From RGIG3013 sp045538935 (GTDB lineage Bacteria > Bacillota > Clostridia > Oscillospirales > Acutalibacteraceae): a stretch of 24,620 bases of DNA. The notes beneath the pieces are model-generated. The model was not told the origin of the DNA and ran no database searches. It was given only the letters and a program-made list of their open reading frames with translations. The stretch lies in NCBI GenBank assembly GCA_045538935.1, contig JAZQEI010000014.1, forward strand, positions 1 to 24,620, given 5' to 3'. Both the position numbers and the translations under genes were made by a program. Shown here one piece after another: positions 1 to 7,280 of the stretch; the stretch's first letter is position 1, and each line of letters starts with the position of its first letter.

Positions 1-462
1 CAACAGAGAATCGGTAAGGTAACCTTCCCCAATACAATGGTTAAGATAGGTATGGAAGCATTCAGAAACAACAACTGGCTAAAGATACTAAACTTTGGTA
101 CAGGTGTTCAGACTATAGGACAGTTCGCATTCGCATACTGTAAGATTCTCGAATCGGTAACAATTCCTGGCAATGTTAAGACAGTATATGCATATGCATT
201 CCGCAGATGTCCGGGTCTTAAGACAGTAGTTGTTGAAGAAGGCGTAGACTATATGTCAAGCTACGTATTCGCAAACTGCGAAGCACTCGAAGAAGTAAGA
301 CTACCTGCATCTATAACAAGATTAAACGGTGGTTTAACCTACGATACATCTGCAACAATCTACTACTATGAAGGCACATATGTAGATACACATCTACACT
401 CAAAATCTGCTAAGATAGTTAAAGAAACACTCGTTTCTTTAGGTGAGTATGTTCCGGCATAA
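1..462 (+). CDS. BspA-type leucine-rich-repeat surface protein, 3' end
   Basis: The frame is open from base 1 to a TAA at 462, so this is the last 153 residues of a protein whose start lies outside the window. It shows several LRR_5 (BspA/TpLRR) repeats of about 23 residues, with the typical pattern 'I+...AF..C..L..V.IP..V..I..YAF'. Clear copies are 'IGQFAFAYCKILESVTIP' and 'VYAYAFRRCPGLKTVVV', and the last ends near 'FANCEALEEVRLPASI'. Such repeats are common in large secreted or cell-surface proteins of gut Clostridia and usually mediate binding. No catalytic domain and no sortase motif is visible at this end, and the tail after the last repeat is short. Codon choice (AAC, TTC, AAG, GCA) is clearly more biased than in the neighbouring genes, as expected for a highly expressed or recently acquired gene. 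The ligand cannot be inferred. Confidence 0.85.
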   Translation, partial: QQRIGKVTFPNTMVKIGMEAFRNNNWLKILNFGTGVQTIGQFAFAYCKILESVTIPGNVKTVYAYAFRRCPGLKTVVVEEGVDYMSSYVFANCEALEEVRLPASITRLNGGLTYDTSATIYYYEGTYVDTHLHSKSAKIVKETLVSLGEYVPA

Positions 463-500
463 AGTAATAACAAAAAACTAATTAAGTTTATACAAACCAA

Positions 501-534
501 AAAGATGCACTACCAAAGTAGTGCATCTTTTTTT
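501..534 (+). terminator. Rho-independent terminator of the LRR gene
   Basis: A perfect 13-bp stem (501-513 with 518-530), a 4-base loop and a following T-run. It lies 39 bases after the LRR stop codon. Confidence 0.9.
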
Positions 535-545
535 ATGAAAATAAT

Positions 546-586
546 AAAATAAGAGAAAATTATATAAAATAAATTTCTCTTATTTT
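546..586 (-). terminator. Terminator of tRNA-Leu (minus strand)
   Basis: A perfect 13-bp AT-rich inverted repeat (546-558 with 574-586) directly downstream of the tRNA on the minus strand, with T-rich sequence after it. The stem begins at the last base of the encoded CCA end. Confidence 0.65.
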
Positions 587-668
587 GGTGCGGGTGACAG
601 GACTTGAACCTGCACGCGTAAGCGCTAGCTCCTAAGGCTAGTGCGTCTGCCAATTCCGCCACACCCGC
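586..668 (-). tRNA. tRNA-Leu, anticodon TAG
   Basis: The minus strand folds as a class II tRNA. The 7-bp acceptor stem pairs 590-596 with 662-668. There is a GGC...GCAGAC D-arm, an anticodon stem CTAGC/GCTAG around loop CTTAGGA (anticodon TAG, reading CUA), a variable arm and a T-arm with GGTTCAAGTCC. CCA is encoded at 586-588. The length of 83 nt suits tRNA-Leu. Confidence 0.95.
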
Positions 669-689
669 ATATATTAAATTGACTTAGTT

Positions 690-718
690 ATTGTACTTTA
701 AAAAATGCAAAATGTCAA
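690..718 (-). promoter_or_regulatory. Sigma-A-type promoter of tRNA-Leu
   Basis: On the minus strand, TTGACA (713-718), a 17-base spacer and TACAAT (690-695), about 22 bases before the mature tRNA 5' end. Confidence 0.8.
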
Positions 719-727
719 GGAAAATAA

Positions 728-756
728 TTGAAATATATAACAAATTATGTTAAAAT
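728..756 (+). promoter_or_regulatory. Sigma-A-type promoter of the cytidylate-kinase-like gene
   Basis: TTGAAA (728-733), a 17-base spacer and TAAAAT (751-756), 40 bases before the ATG at 797. It may also serve the following yunB and ligA, since no terminator is visible between them. Confidence 0.65.
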
Positions 757-796
757 ATTTTTAAATAAAGTATTAATACTTATTTGAGGTGAGTTT

Positions 797-1408
797 ATGA
801 GTAATCTTGTTATAACAATAGGCAGACAATTTGGTAGTGGCGGACGCGCAATTGGAAAAATGGTTGCTGAAAAACTGGGGATAAATTTTTACGATAAAGA
901 AATAATAGACATGGCCGCTAAGGAAAGCGGAATAAATCATGAAATTCTTAATTCTTATGATGAAAAGCCCACGAATAGTTTTTTGTATTCATTATCGCTT
1001 GGTGCTTATTCGTTTGAAAATTCTGTTCATGGTATACCACATATTCCTGTGGTAGATAAAGTATTTGCGGTTCAGTCTAATATTATTAAAAATTTAGCTG
1101 AAAATGAATCATGTGTTATTGTGGGCAGATGTGCTGATAGCATTTTAAAAGATCATGATAAACTTTTTACTATTTTTATTCACGCTGATTTTGATTCTAG
1201 AATTGAGAGAGTTAGTGAATATGAAAATTGCTATCATGATGAAGCTGCTGAACTTGTTAGAAAAGCTGATAAAAAACGTGCAAGTTACCACAACTATTTT
1301 TCTGACAACAAATGGGGAATGTCAACTTCATATGATTTATGTTTGAATAGCAAAATTGGACTTGAAAAGGCTGCAGATATTATTGTTAATATAGCAAAAA
1401 GTCTTTAA
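797..1408 (+). CDS. Cytidylate kinase-like family protein
   Basis: 203 residues starting at an ATG with GAGGTG nine bases upstream. The N-terminus 'ITIGRQFGSGGRAIG' is the P-loop of the cytidylate-kinase-like family (Pfam Cytidylate_kin2), followed by the 'YDKEIIDMAAKESGI' segment typical of that family. A later 'CVIVGRCADSIL' strand and an 'ADKKRASYHNYFSDNKWG' lid region with basic residues also match. Members have a nucleoside monophosphate kinase fold and are cytosolic. Many clostridial genomes carry one in addition to the true cmk, and the real substrate of these paralogues is unclear, so I do not call it Cmk. It is preceded by its own promoter and followed 73 bases later by yunB. Confidence 0.85.
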   Translation: MSNLVITIGRQFGSGGRAIGKMVAEKLGINFYDKEIIDMAAKESGINHEILNSYDEKPTNSFLYSLSLGAYSFENSVHGIPHIPVVDKVFAVQSNIIKNLAENESCVIVGRCADSILKDHDKLFTIFIHADFDSRIERVSEYENCYHDEAAELVRKADKKRASYHNYFSDNKWGMSTSYDLCLNSKIGLEKAADIIVNIAKSL

Positions 1409-1481
1409 TAATTATATAAAATTAACCAATTTTATTCATTTGCCATAAAATATAATAAAAATCTTGGTAAATGGGTGATTT

Positions 1482-2195
1482 ATGAGGTTTGATAAAAATA
1501 AATCAAGAAATCTAAAACGAAGTATTTTAATTTGGCTTATTGTTTTAATTGTAGTAATCGGTTTTTTCTTTTATTTTTCCGAGTGTATATTAAGGCCAGT
1601 TTTGAATGAATATTCAATCAATCAGGCAAAAATATACACGCAAAAAATTATTAACGAAGCGGTTAATGAACTATTTGGCAGTTCTTCTTATGAATACTCT
1701 GATATTGCGGTTATAACCAGGGATGTTAACTCACAAGTATCGTCAATTGAAATTGATACTATTAAAATTAATGCATTAAAATCTTCAATTAGCAATGCTG
1801 TATATAATAAACTTAATGCTTTTAATGAGTTTTCGATAAAAATACCTATAGGTACACTTACATCTAATAAATACCTAATTGGACGCGGCCCTAAAATAAC
1901 CTTTAAAATGCAACTTTCGGCCTTTGCTAATGCAGATTTTGAAAGCAAATTTTTTGATGCAGGAATTAATCAAACGTTACATCAAATATTAATTAATGTA
2001 GATTGCAAAACATATATAATTATGCCGCCATATAACACAAATTGTGATGTTTCAACCAGTTTTATTGCTGCGCAGTCTGTTATAGTTGGAACCGTACCAG
2101 AAGCATACACGAGCGTGTTTGAGGGTGAACCGTCGGACATAACTGATGCTATATTTGATTACGCTGACAGTGTGTCATATTCAGATTTTAATTAA
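1482..2195 (+). CDS. yunB: Sporulation protein YunB
   Basis: 237 residues, with a GGGTGAT ribosome binding site before the ATG. There is one membrane segment at about residues 13-33 after a basic N-terminus, then an extracytoplasmic domain. Family hallmarks are 'LRPVLNEYSINQAKIYTQKIINEAV' just after the membrane segment, 'IPIGTLTSNKYLIGRGPKI' in the middle, and a C-terminal region rich in beta strands ('TYIIMPPYNTNCDVSTSFIAAQSVIVGTVPEAYTSVF'). In Bacillus subtilis YunB is a sigma-E-dependent mother-cell protein needed for full sporulation, and its molecular role is not known. ligA begins only 11 bases after the stop, so the two are very likely co-transcribed. I saw no convincing sigma-E promoter in the 73-base gap upstream. 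Confidence 0.9.
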   Translation: MRFDKNKSRNLKRSILIWLIVLIVVIGFFFYFSECILRPVLNEYSINQAKIYTQKIINEAVNELFGSSSYEYSDIAVITRDVNSQVSSIEIDTIKINALKSSISNAVYNKLNAFNEFSIKIPIGTLTSNKYLIGRGPKITFKMQLSAFANADFESKFFDAGINQTLHQILINVDCKTYIIMPPYNTNCDVSTSFIAAQSVIVGTVPEAYTSVFEGEPSDITDAIFDYADSVSYSDFN

Positions 2196-2206
2196 AGGTG
2201 AAAACA

Positions 2207-4183
2207 ATGGATGTAAAAAAAGCAGAACAACGTATAAAACGTTTAATTGATGAGATAAACTTTCATAATATTAAATATTATGTTGAAGATAATCCTTCGA
2301 TAAGCGATTTTGAATACGATGCATTAATGCGTGAACTTAAAACATTAGAGAAAGAATTTCCGCAATTCTCTTATGAAAGCTCTCCCTCTAAAAGAGTTGG
2401 CGGTTTTGCACTTAAACAGTTTGAGCCAGTTGAACATACGGTCAAAATGGAAAGCTTATTAGATGCTTTTGATTTTGACGAGTTGCGTGCTTTTGATCTA
2501 CGTTGCAAGCAATCTAATAATAACATAGAATACAGTGTTGAGCCTAAAATTGACGGCCTTTCGGTATCGGTTGAATATGATAATGGAATATTGGTTAGAG
2601 GATCTACTCGTGGTGATGGCTTAGTCGGAGAAGACATTACTGCAAATTTAATGACAATTCGTTCGTTGCCTAAAACTATATCTTATAAAGGCAAGTTAGA
2701 GGTTAGAGGCGAAGTATACATGTCTAGAGCAAGCTTTTTAAGGCTTGTCGAACAGCAAGAACTTTTAAACCAAGTTCCTGCTAAAAACCCGCGTAATGCC
2801 GCTGCCGGCTCGTTAAGACAAAAAAATCCAAAAATTACGGCAGAGCGCGAGCTGGATATTTTTGTTTTTAATGTTCAATATATTGATGCCGAGTTTTTTG
2901 ATAACCATATTGATTCACTGGACTTTTTAAAATCGTTAGGATTTACCGTTTTACCAAGTTATACATTATGTAAAAATATAGATTCAGCCATTATAGAAAT
3001 TGAAAAAATAGGGGATAAACGCGGTGATTTGCCATTTGATATTGATGGTGCGGTTATTAAGATTAATGATTTTGTAACAAGAAAGCAAATGGGAAGCTCC
3101 TCAAAATATCCTAAATGGGCAATAGCTTATAAATATCCACCAGAAGAAAAAAACACAAAACTTATTGATATTCAAATAAATGTTGGTAGAACGGGTGTTT
3201 TAACGCCTACTGCGGTGTTTGAACCCATACAACTTGCCGGAACTACCGTTAGCAGAGCAGTATTGCACAACGAAGATTTTATTAATGAAAAAAACATTGC
3301 TCTTGGAGATATTATACGCGTTCGTAAAGCGGGCGACATTATTCCAGAGGTCGTTGCGGTGGTGGAACACGGTAGTTGCAACTCTGTTTACAAAATGCCT
3401 TCGAACTGTCCTTCTTGTGGCTCGGTTGTTGTTAGGGAAGAAGGTGAGGCGGCAATACGCTGCACCTCGCCTAATTGTCCTGCTCAAATAATGCGAAATT
3501 TAATTCATTTTGCATCTAGAGATGCCATGGACATTGAAGGATTAGGCCCCGCGGTATTGAAATTATTATATGATTCCGGTAAAATTAAAAATGCTATAGA
3601 TATATATAAATTGGTCGAAGAAGACATATCCGAACTCGATAGAATGGGCGAAAAATCGGCCTCTAATTTGATTTCATCAATTAATGCATCTAAGGATAAC
3701 GATTTGCACAAATTTGTTTTCGCGCTTGGAATTAGGCATATTGGTAGCAATGCCGCACGTTTAATGTGTGAACGCTTTACCGATATTGATTCATTAATAA
3801 ATGCCTCGTATAATGATATTTTAAGTATTGATGGTTTTGGAGAAATTATGGCTAAAAGTGTAGTTGATTTTTTTGCTCTTAATGATACTAAAGAATTAAT
3901 TGCTGAGTTTAAAGAAGTTGGCTTAAATTTAAAATCAAAAATGACTATATTAGATAACCGATTTGCCGGATTAACCTTTGTGTTAACAGGAACTCTGCCG
4001 ACCTATGATAGAAACGAAGCCTCAGAAATCATAATGTCTTTTGGAGGAAAAACTTCTTCAAGTGTTTCTAAAAAAACCGATTATGTTCTTGCTGGTGAAC
4101 AAGCGGGAAGCAAGCTTACAAAAGCACAACAACTTGGTATTAAGGTGATTTCTGAGGAAGATTTTAATGAAATGATTAAATGA
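2207..4183 (+). CDS. ligA: NAD-dependent DNA ligase LigA
   Basis: 658 residues from the ATG at 2207, close to the family's usual 660-670. The AAAGGTG at 2194-2200 is spaced as the ribosome binding site for this ATG, so the in-frame GTG at 2198, which lies inside it, is less likely. Domains in order are Ia ('HNIKYYVEDNPSISDFEYDAL', binding NMN) and the adenylation domain with catalytic Lys114 in 'VEPKIDGLSV' plus 'RGDGLVGEDIT'. Next come the OB fold ('VGRTGVLTPTAVFEP'), a Cys4 zinc finger (Cys401, Cys404, Cys419, Cys424), helix-hairpin-helix repeats ('LGIRHIGSNAARLM', 'IDGFGEIMAKSVVDFF') and a C-terminal BRCT domain from about 582. It seals nicks using NAD+ during replication and repair. All key residues are present, and this should be the essential housekeeping ligase. 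Confidence 0.97.
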   Translation: MDVKKAEQRIKRLIDEINFHNIKYYVEDNPSISDFEYDALMRELKTLEKEFPQFSYESSPSKRVGGFALKQFEPVEHTVKMESLLDAFDFDELRAFDLRCKQSNNNIEYSVEPKIDGLSVSVEYDNGILVRGSTRGDGLVGEDITANLMTIRSLPKTISYKGKLEVRGEVYMSRASFLRLVEQQELLNQVPAKNPRNAAAGSLRQKNPKITAERELDIFVFNVQYIDAEFFDNHIDSLDFLKSLGFTVLPSYTLCKNIDSAIIEIEKIGDKRGDLPFDIDGAVIKINDFVTRKQMGSSSKYPKWAIAYKYPPEEKNTKLIDIQINVGRTGVLTPTAVFEPIQLAGTTVSRAVLHNEDFINEKNIALGDIIRVRKAGDIIPEVVAVVEHGSCNSVYKMPSNCPSCGSVVVREEGEAAIRCTSPNCPAQIMRNLIHFASRDAMDIEGLGPAVLKLLYDSGKIKNAIDIYKLVEEDISELDRMGEKSASNLISSINASKDNDLHKFVFALGIRHIGSNAARLMCERFTDIDSLINASYNDILSIDGFGEIMAKSVVDFFALNDTKELIAEFKEVGLNLKSKMTILDNRFAGLTFVLTGTLPTYDRNEASEIIMSFGGKTSSSVSKKTDYVLAGEQAGSKLTKAQQLGIKVISEEDFNEMIK

Positions 4184-4213
4184 ATAAAAATGTTTTAATG
4201 TGTAATACTATAT

Positions 4214-4230
4214 TTGCAAAATGTTTGCAA
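4214..4230 (+). promoter_or_regulatory. Inverted repeat just upstream of the lipoprotein RBS
   Basis: TTGCAAA (4214-4220), three bases, then TTTGCAA (4224-4230), abutting the GGGAGGA ribosome binding site. It could be an operator or a short mRNA hairpin. No function can be assigned. Confidence 0.4.
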
Positions 4231-4244
4231 GGGAGGATTATTCA

Positions 4245-4493
4245 TTGAAAACTATATTCAAATCAGTTTTAATAATTACAATTGCAGTTATTATATGTAC
4301 TGCTTTTGTGGGCTGCAGAAGAAATAATAAAGATGATACATCAAGCGGTGGCATGATGTCTGATGTTAATTCTGTGGCTAGCGATGTTGTCTCAAACGTT
4401 GAAAGTGGTATGAATGGAATGATGCAACCAAGTAGTTCTAGCAGCTCAAACAATGCGTCTATGACTTCGCAAAACGCAGCATCCAACAATTAA
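4245..4493 (+). CDS. Small putative lipoprotein, Ser/Asn/Met-rich
   Basis: I place the start at TTG 4245, because GGGAGGA at 4231-4237 is correctly spaced for it, while the in-frame ATG at 4221 lies upstream of that site. This gives 82 residues: a basic start, a hydrophobic stretch ('VLIITIAVIICTAF') and 'FVGC', which resembles a lipobox with Cys as the first mature residue. The remainder is low-complexity, rich in Ser, Asn, Met and Val, ending in a poly-Ser/Asn tail. It would be tethered to the outer face of the membrane. It matches no family I recognise. It follows ligA by 61 bases and shares a bidirectional terminator with the opposing reductase gene. A Phe at the -3 position makes the lipobox imperfect. 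Confidence 0.65.
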   Translation: MKTIFKSVLIITIAVIICTAFVGCRRNNKDDTSSGGMMSDVNSVASDVVSNVESGMNGMMQPSSSSSSNNASMTSQNAASNN

Positions 4494-4524
4494 AAAACAC
4501 CCACATTATAAATGTGGGTGTTTT
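4494..4524. terminator. Bidirectional terminator between lipoprotein and SDR genes
   Basis: A 14-bp stem (4494-4507 with 4511-4524) with an A-run on the left and a T-run on the right, so it can stop transcription from both sides. Confidence 0.9.
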
Positions 4525-4535
4525 AATTTTTATTA

Positions 4536-5276
4536 TTAAATAACCATACCGCCGTTTGGACTAATAACTTGTCCGGTGATAAAATCGGCATTAGGCTCTG
4601 CAAGGAAAAGTGCGGTTGAGGCTATTTCGGTTGTATTACCAATTCTTCCGATAGGAGTTTGCTCTACGAGCGCATTTAAATCTTCAACAGAAAGGTTTGC
4701 ATTCATATTGGTATCTATTACACCTGGTGCAATGCAGTTAACGGTAATTCCGCTAGGGCCTAATTCTTTAGCAAGCGCTTTTGTGAAACCAATTATACCG
4801 GCTTTGGCGGCGGAATAATGCACCTCACATGATCCACCGGTAATACCCCAAATTGACGACATATTAATTATTTTTCCGGATTTTTTATCAATCATATGGG
4901 GGAGGACTGCCTGAGTGCAATTAAAAACACCTTTTAAATTTACGTTCATCATATTATCCCAATCGTATTCAGAAATATCGGTAAATAAAGACTGTTGACT
5001 TATGCCGGCGTTATTAATAAGCACATCAATAGAACCAAATCTATATAGTGTTTCCTTAACCATAAGATCTACTTCTTTGCGGTTTGTAACGTTAGCTTTT
5101 AGGGCAATAACGTTGTATCCGTTTTCTGATAATGAGCGTTGTAGTAATCTGGCTGACTCTACGGAGTTGTTATAATTAATAACTACGTTGTAGCCTTTTT
5201 CTGCAAACAAAATTGCAGTAGCGGCGCCTATGCCTTTTGAGGCACCAGTAATTATAACAGTTTTATTATTAAACAT
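4536..5276 (-). CDS. SDR-family reductase (FabG/YmfI-like)
   Basis: 246 residues with the full set of classical short-chain dehydrogenase motifs. These are 'TGASKGIG' for cofactor binding, 'NNAGIS', the catalytic Ser in 'NMSSIWG', and Tyr/Lys in 'YSAAKAG'. The C-terminal 'FITGQVISPNGGMVI' is typical of FabG-like 3-oxoacyl-ACP reductases. The segments 'GISQQSLFTDISEYDWD' and 'SIWGITGGSCEVHYSAAKAG' also fit the YmfI subgroup described as elongation factor P 5-aminopentanone reductase. It is a cytosolic NAD(P)H enzyme. The gene stands alone, with its own promoter and terminator and no fatty-acid synthesis neighbours, which argues mildly against it being the housekeeping FabG. The ribosome binding site AGGGG lies eight bases before the ATG. 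The exact substrate is unresolved. Confidence 0.88.
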   Translation of the reverse strand: MFNNKTVIITGASKGIGAATAILFAEKGYNVVINYNNSVESARLLQRSLSENGYNVIALKANVTNRKEVDLMVKETLYRFGSIDVLINNAGISQQSLFTDISEYDWDNMMNVNLKGVFNCTQAVLPHMIDKKSGKIINMSSIWGITGGSCEVHYSAAKAGIIGFTKALAKELGPSGITVNCIAPGVIDTNMNANLSVEDLNALVEQTPIGRIGNTTEIASTALFLAEPNADFITGQVISPNGGMVI

Positions 5277-5312
5277 GATGCAAAACCCCTTTATAAATCG
5301 TGAATATAATTT

Positions 5313-5340
5313 ATTATAGCATATGAATACAAAAAGTCAA
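5313..5340 (-). promoter_or_regulatory. Sigma-A-type promoter of the SDR gene
   Basis: On the minus strand, TTGACT (5335-5340), a 16-base spacer and a perfect TATAAT (5313-5318), 37 bases before the ATG. Confidence 0.75.
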
Positions 5341-5692
5341 AGATTTAATTGCACCATAGGTTGGTGTTAAATAACACAAAGCTTCTACATAATGTGGTTG
5401 ACATAATCAGTTTACATAATACATAAAAACTTTTAAATTACTATTGACAATTGATTAAAATTGGTGTATAAATATGTATAAGCTTTCTGTTTGCGCAGAA
5501 TGCAATATTTTTTGCTCTTTTTTTAGAATAAACTTTTATTTTTAATTTTTCATTGTTAGGTTACATAATATCTGAATTTATTAGATATTATCATTATTTT
5601 GTATAAAATAAATTTTAATATCTACATGTTGTGGTAATATCTTGTCCTTTTAATTCATATGTTTTAATATCTAATGTTTTTGAGGTATTAAA
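5341..5692 (+). other. Gene-free region upstream of spoIIM: direct repeats, promoter, AT-rich leader
   Basis: No credible coding region is present. It holds three direct ACATAAT repeats (5387-5393, 5401-5407, 5414-5420) upstream of a strong promoter, a possible hairpin TTCTG/CAGAA just after the promoter, and an AT-rich leader of about 210 bases. The leader contains the heptamer AATATCT four times (5567, 5617, 5636, 5666) and once inverted (5583-5589). A longer complementary pair, 5580-5590 with 5665-5675, could sequester the bases just before the ribosome binding site (5681-5685). Confidence 0.55.
5444..5472 (+). promoter_or_regulatory. Strong sigma-A-type promoter for spoIIM-xerD
   Basis: Consensus TTGACA (5444-5449), exactly 17 bases, then TATAAA (5467-5472). 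Transcription would begin near 5479, leaving a leader of about 210 bases before spoIIM. Confidence 0.75.
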
Positions 5693-6328
5693 ATGAAAAA
5701 TAGTAAAATTTTTTCTTTAAAGGACAACAGCGTTATTAACATTATTGTTTTTAATAAGTTAATTATTTTATTAACCATACTGTCGCTATTGGGGATTTGT
5801 TTAGGCTCATTGCTCATAAATAAAAGTACTCCTTTAATTCTTGATTATGCACAAACAAGTTTTAATGAGTTGTTTTTTAAAAAAATTAATGATATTAATT
5901 TTTTTAAAAGTATGTTATCATCTTTTGTTTTGTCACTAATTTATTTGATATTAATTTTCCTTGGTGGTACATCATTTTCGGGCATATTGTTTTGTCCATC
6001 AGTATTTTTTTTAAAATCTGCTTCACTTGGAATAATTACCGGATATGTTTATTCGTCATATGGTCTTAAAGGAATTGCGTTTAATGCGCTAGTGTTAATT
6101 CCTTGTAACTTAATTTTGTTTTTAGGATTACTTTTAGCTACAAAAGAATCTGTTGTTTTTTCGTATAATCTTGCTAGTGTTGCAATGCCAAATGGTTACA
6201 CGGTATCAATGTTTTCTAAATTCAAAAAATACTGTAAGAGTTTTTTGATTATATTATTTATTGTTTTACTTTCATCATTAATAGATGCTCTTTGTTCATC
6301 TGTTTTTATAAAATTTTTTAATTTTTAA
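5693..6328 (+). CDS. spoIIM: Stage II sporulation protein M
   Basis: 211 residues, almost entirely hydrophobic, with about five membrane segments (near residues 20-43, 75-100, 104-120, 125-155 and 180-208). The length, the segment pattern and the central 'GISFxGI'-like 'GTSFSGILFCPSVFFLKSASLGIITGYVYSSYG' fit the SpoIIM/DUF95 family. In Bacillus, SpoIIM forms the DMP complex with SpoIID and SpoIIP, which drives membrane migration during engulfment of the forespore. The gene context supports the call: xerD starts 16 bases after the stop, and in Bacillus spoIIM also lies just upstream of xerD (with fur between). The ribosome binding site TGAGGT lies seven bases before the ATG. Sequence conservation in this family is low, so the assignment rests on topology plus synteny. 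Confidence 0.85.
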   Translation: MKNSKIFSLKDNSVINIIVFNKLIILLTILSLLGICLGSLLINKSTPLILDYAQTSFNELFFKKINDINFFKSMLSSFVLSLIYLILIFLGGTSFSGILFCPSVFFLKSASLGIITGYVYSSYGLKGIAFNALVLIPCNLILFLGLLLATKESVVFSYNLASVAMPNGYTVSMFSKFKKYCKSFLIILFIVLLSSLIDALCSSVFIKFFNF

Positions 6329-6344
6329 AATTTGGCGGTTTAAA

Positions 6345-7232
6345 ATGAAGGATTATATTATTGGATTTAAAGATTATCTAAAAAATCAAAAAAAATCATC
6401 CGATAATACGCTTGAGTCATATTTGCGTGACATCGGGCAATTTTTGATGTTCTGTGATTCTAATAATATAAGAAACATACAAGATGTTAATGCTGTTACT
6501 ATTGAAAAATATAATTCATATATGTCTTTAAATGGTAAATCTAAAGCTACATTGACCAGGGTTGCGGCTTCAATGCGCTGTTTTTTTCAGTATTTAACAA
6601 ATAAAGGTATAATTTTTTCTAATCCGATTTTAAATGTAAAGTTCGAAAAGGCCGAGAAGAAGCTTCCTCAAGTTCTTACAAATAGGGAAGTTAACTTGCT
6701 TTTATCTCAACCAGACGGTAGTGATTATAAAAGCGTGCGTGATAAAGCAATGTTAGAGCTTTTATATGCAACCGGAATTAAAGTATCAGAACTAATAGAC
6801 TTAAATGTTAGTGATGTAAATTTACAAATTGGTATTTTACATATGAGATCCTCGAAAACCGAAAGAGTTATTCCAATGTATCCTGCTGCTATTAAAGCTG
6901 TAGCAGCTTATATGGCAAATGTTCGCCCAATAATTGTTACGGAAAGTAATGAAGAACGCTTATTCACTAATATGAACGGTTCAGCGTTGTCTCGGCAAGG
7001 TTTTTGGAAAATAATTAAGCATTATGCGGCAATGGCAGATATTGATAAAGACATTACACCGCATACATTAAGACATTCTTTTGCAGCTCATTTGCTTGAA
7101 AACGGCGCACAACTTACCGATATAAAAGAAATGCTTGGTCATTCTGATATATCTTCCACACAGATCTATGCGCAAATTATGAAAAACAAATATACACAAG
7201 CGTATAAACGTTTTCATCCACTTGCACATTAA
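6345..7232 (+). CDS. xerD: Site-specific tyrosine recombinase XerD
   Basis: 295 residues, the usual size. The N-terminal SAM-like core-binding domain is at about 1-95 ('SDNTLESYLRDIGQFLMFC') and the catalytic domain at 105-290. Catalytic His240, Arg243 ('TPHTLRHSFAAHLLENGA'), His266 ('MLGHSDISSTQIYAQI') and nucleophile Tyr275 are present. XerD with XerC resolves chromosome dimers at dif. Two oddities stand out. The box I motif reads 'YATGIKVSEL', so the catalytic Arg is Lys146. The beta-hairpin that carries the catalytic Lys reads 'SSKTERVIP' instead of 'GKGNKERxVP', leaving the position of that Lys uncertain. Position after spoIIM and the C-terminal motif set make XerD far more likely than a phage integrase. 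The ribosome binding site is weak, so translational coupling with spoIIM is likely. Confidence 0.88.
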   Translation: MKDYIIGFKDYLKNQKKSSDNTLESYLRDIGQFLMFCDSNNIRNIQDVNAVTIEKYNSYMSLNGKSKATLTRVAASMRCFFQYLTNKGIIFSNPILNVKFEKAEKKLPQVLTNREVNLLLSQPDGSDYKSVRDKAMLELLYATGIKVSELIDLNVSDVNLQIGILHMRSSKTERVIPMYPAAIKAVAAYMANVRPIIVTESNEERLFTNMNGSALSRQGFWKIIKHYAAMADIDKDITPHTLRHSFAAHLLENGAQLTDIKEMLGHSDISSTQIYAQIMKNKYTQAYKRFHPLAH

Positions 7233-7244
7233 TGTAGTTGTAAT

Positions 7245-7276
7245 AAAAAACTGGCTTCAAAAGAAGCCAGTTTTTT
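7245..7276. terminator. Bidirectional terminator between the two recombinase genes
   Basis: A perfect stem of 14 bp including the A/T flanks (7245-7258 with 7263-7276) and a 4-base loop. It serves xerD on the plus strand and the opposing recombinase on the minus strand. Confidence 0.92.
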
Positions 7277-7280
7277 AATT

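Noticed and set aside
3200..3491. Open frames on both strands inside ligA
   Set aside because: They overlap the OB-fold and zinc-finger coding region of an intact LigA and match nothing.
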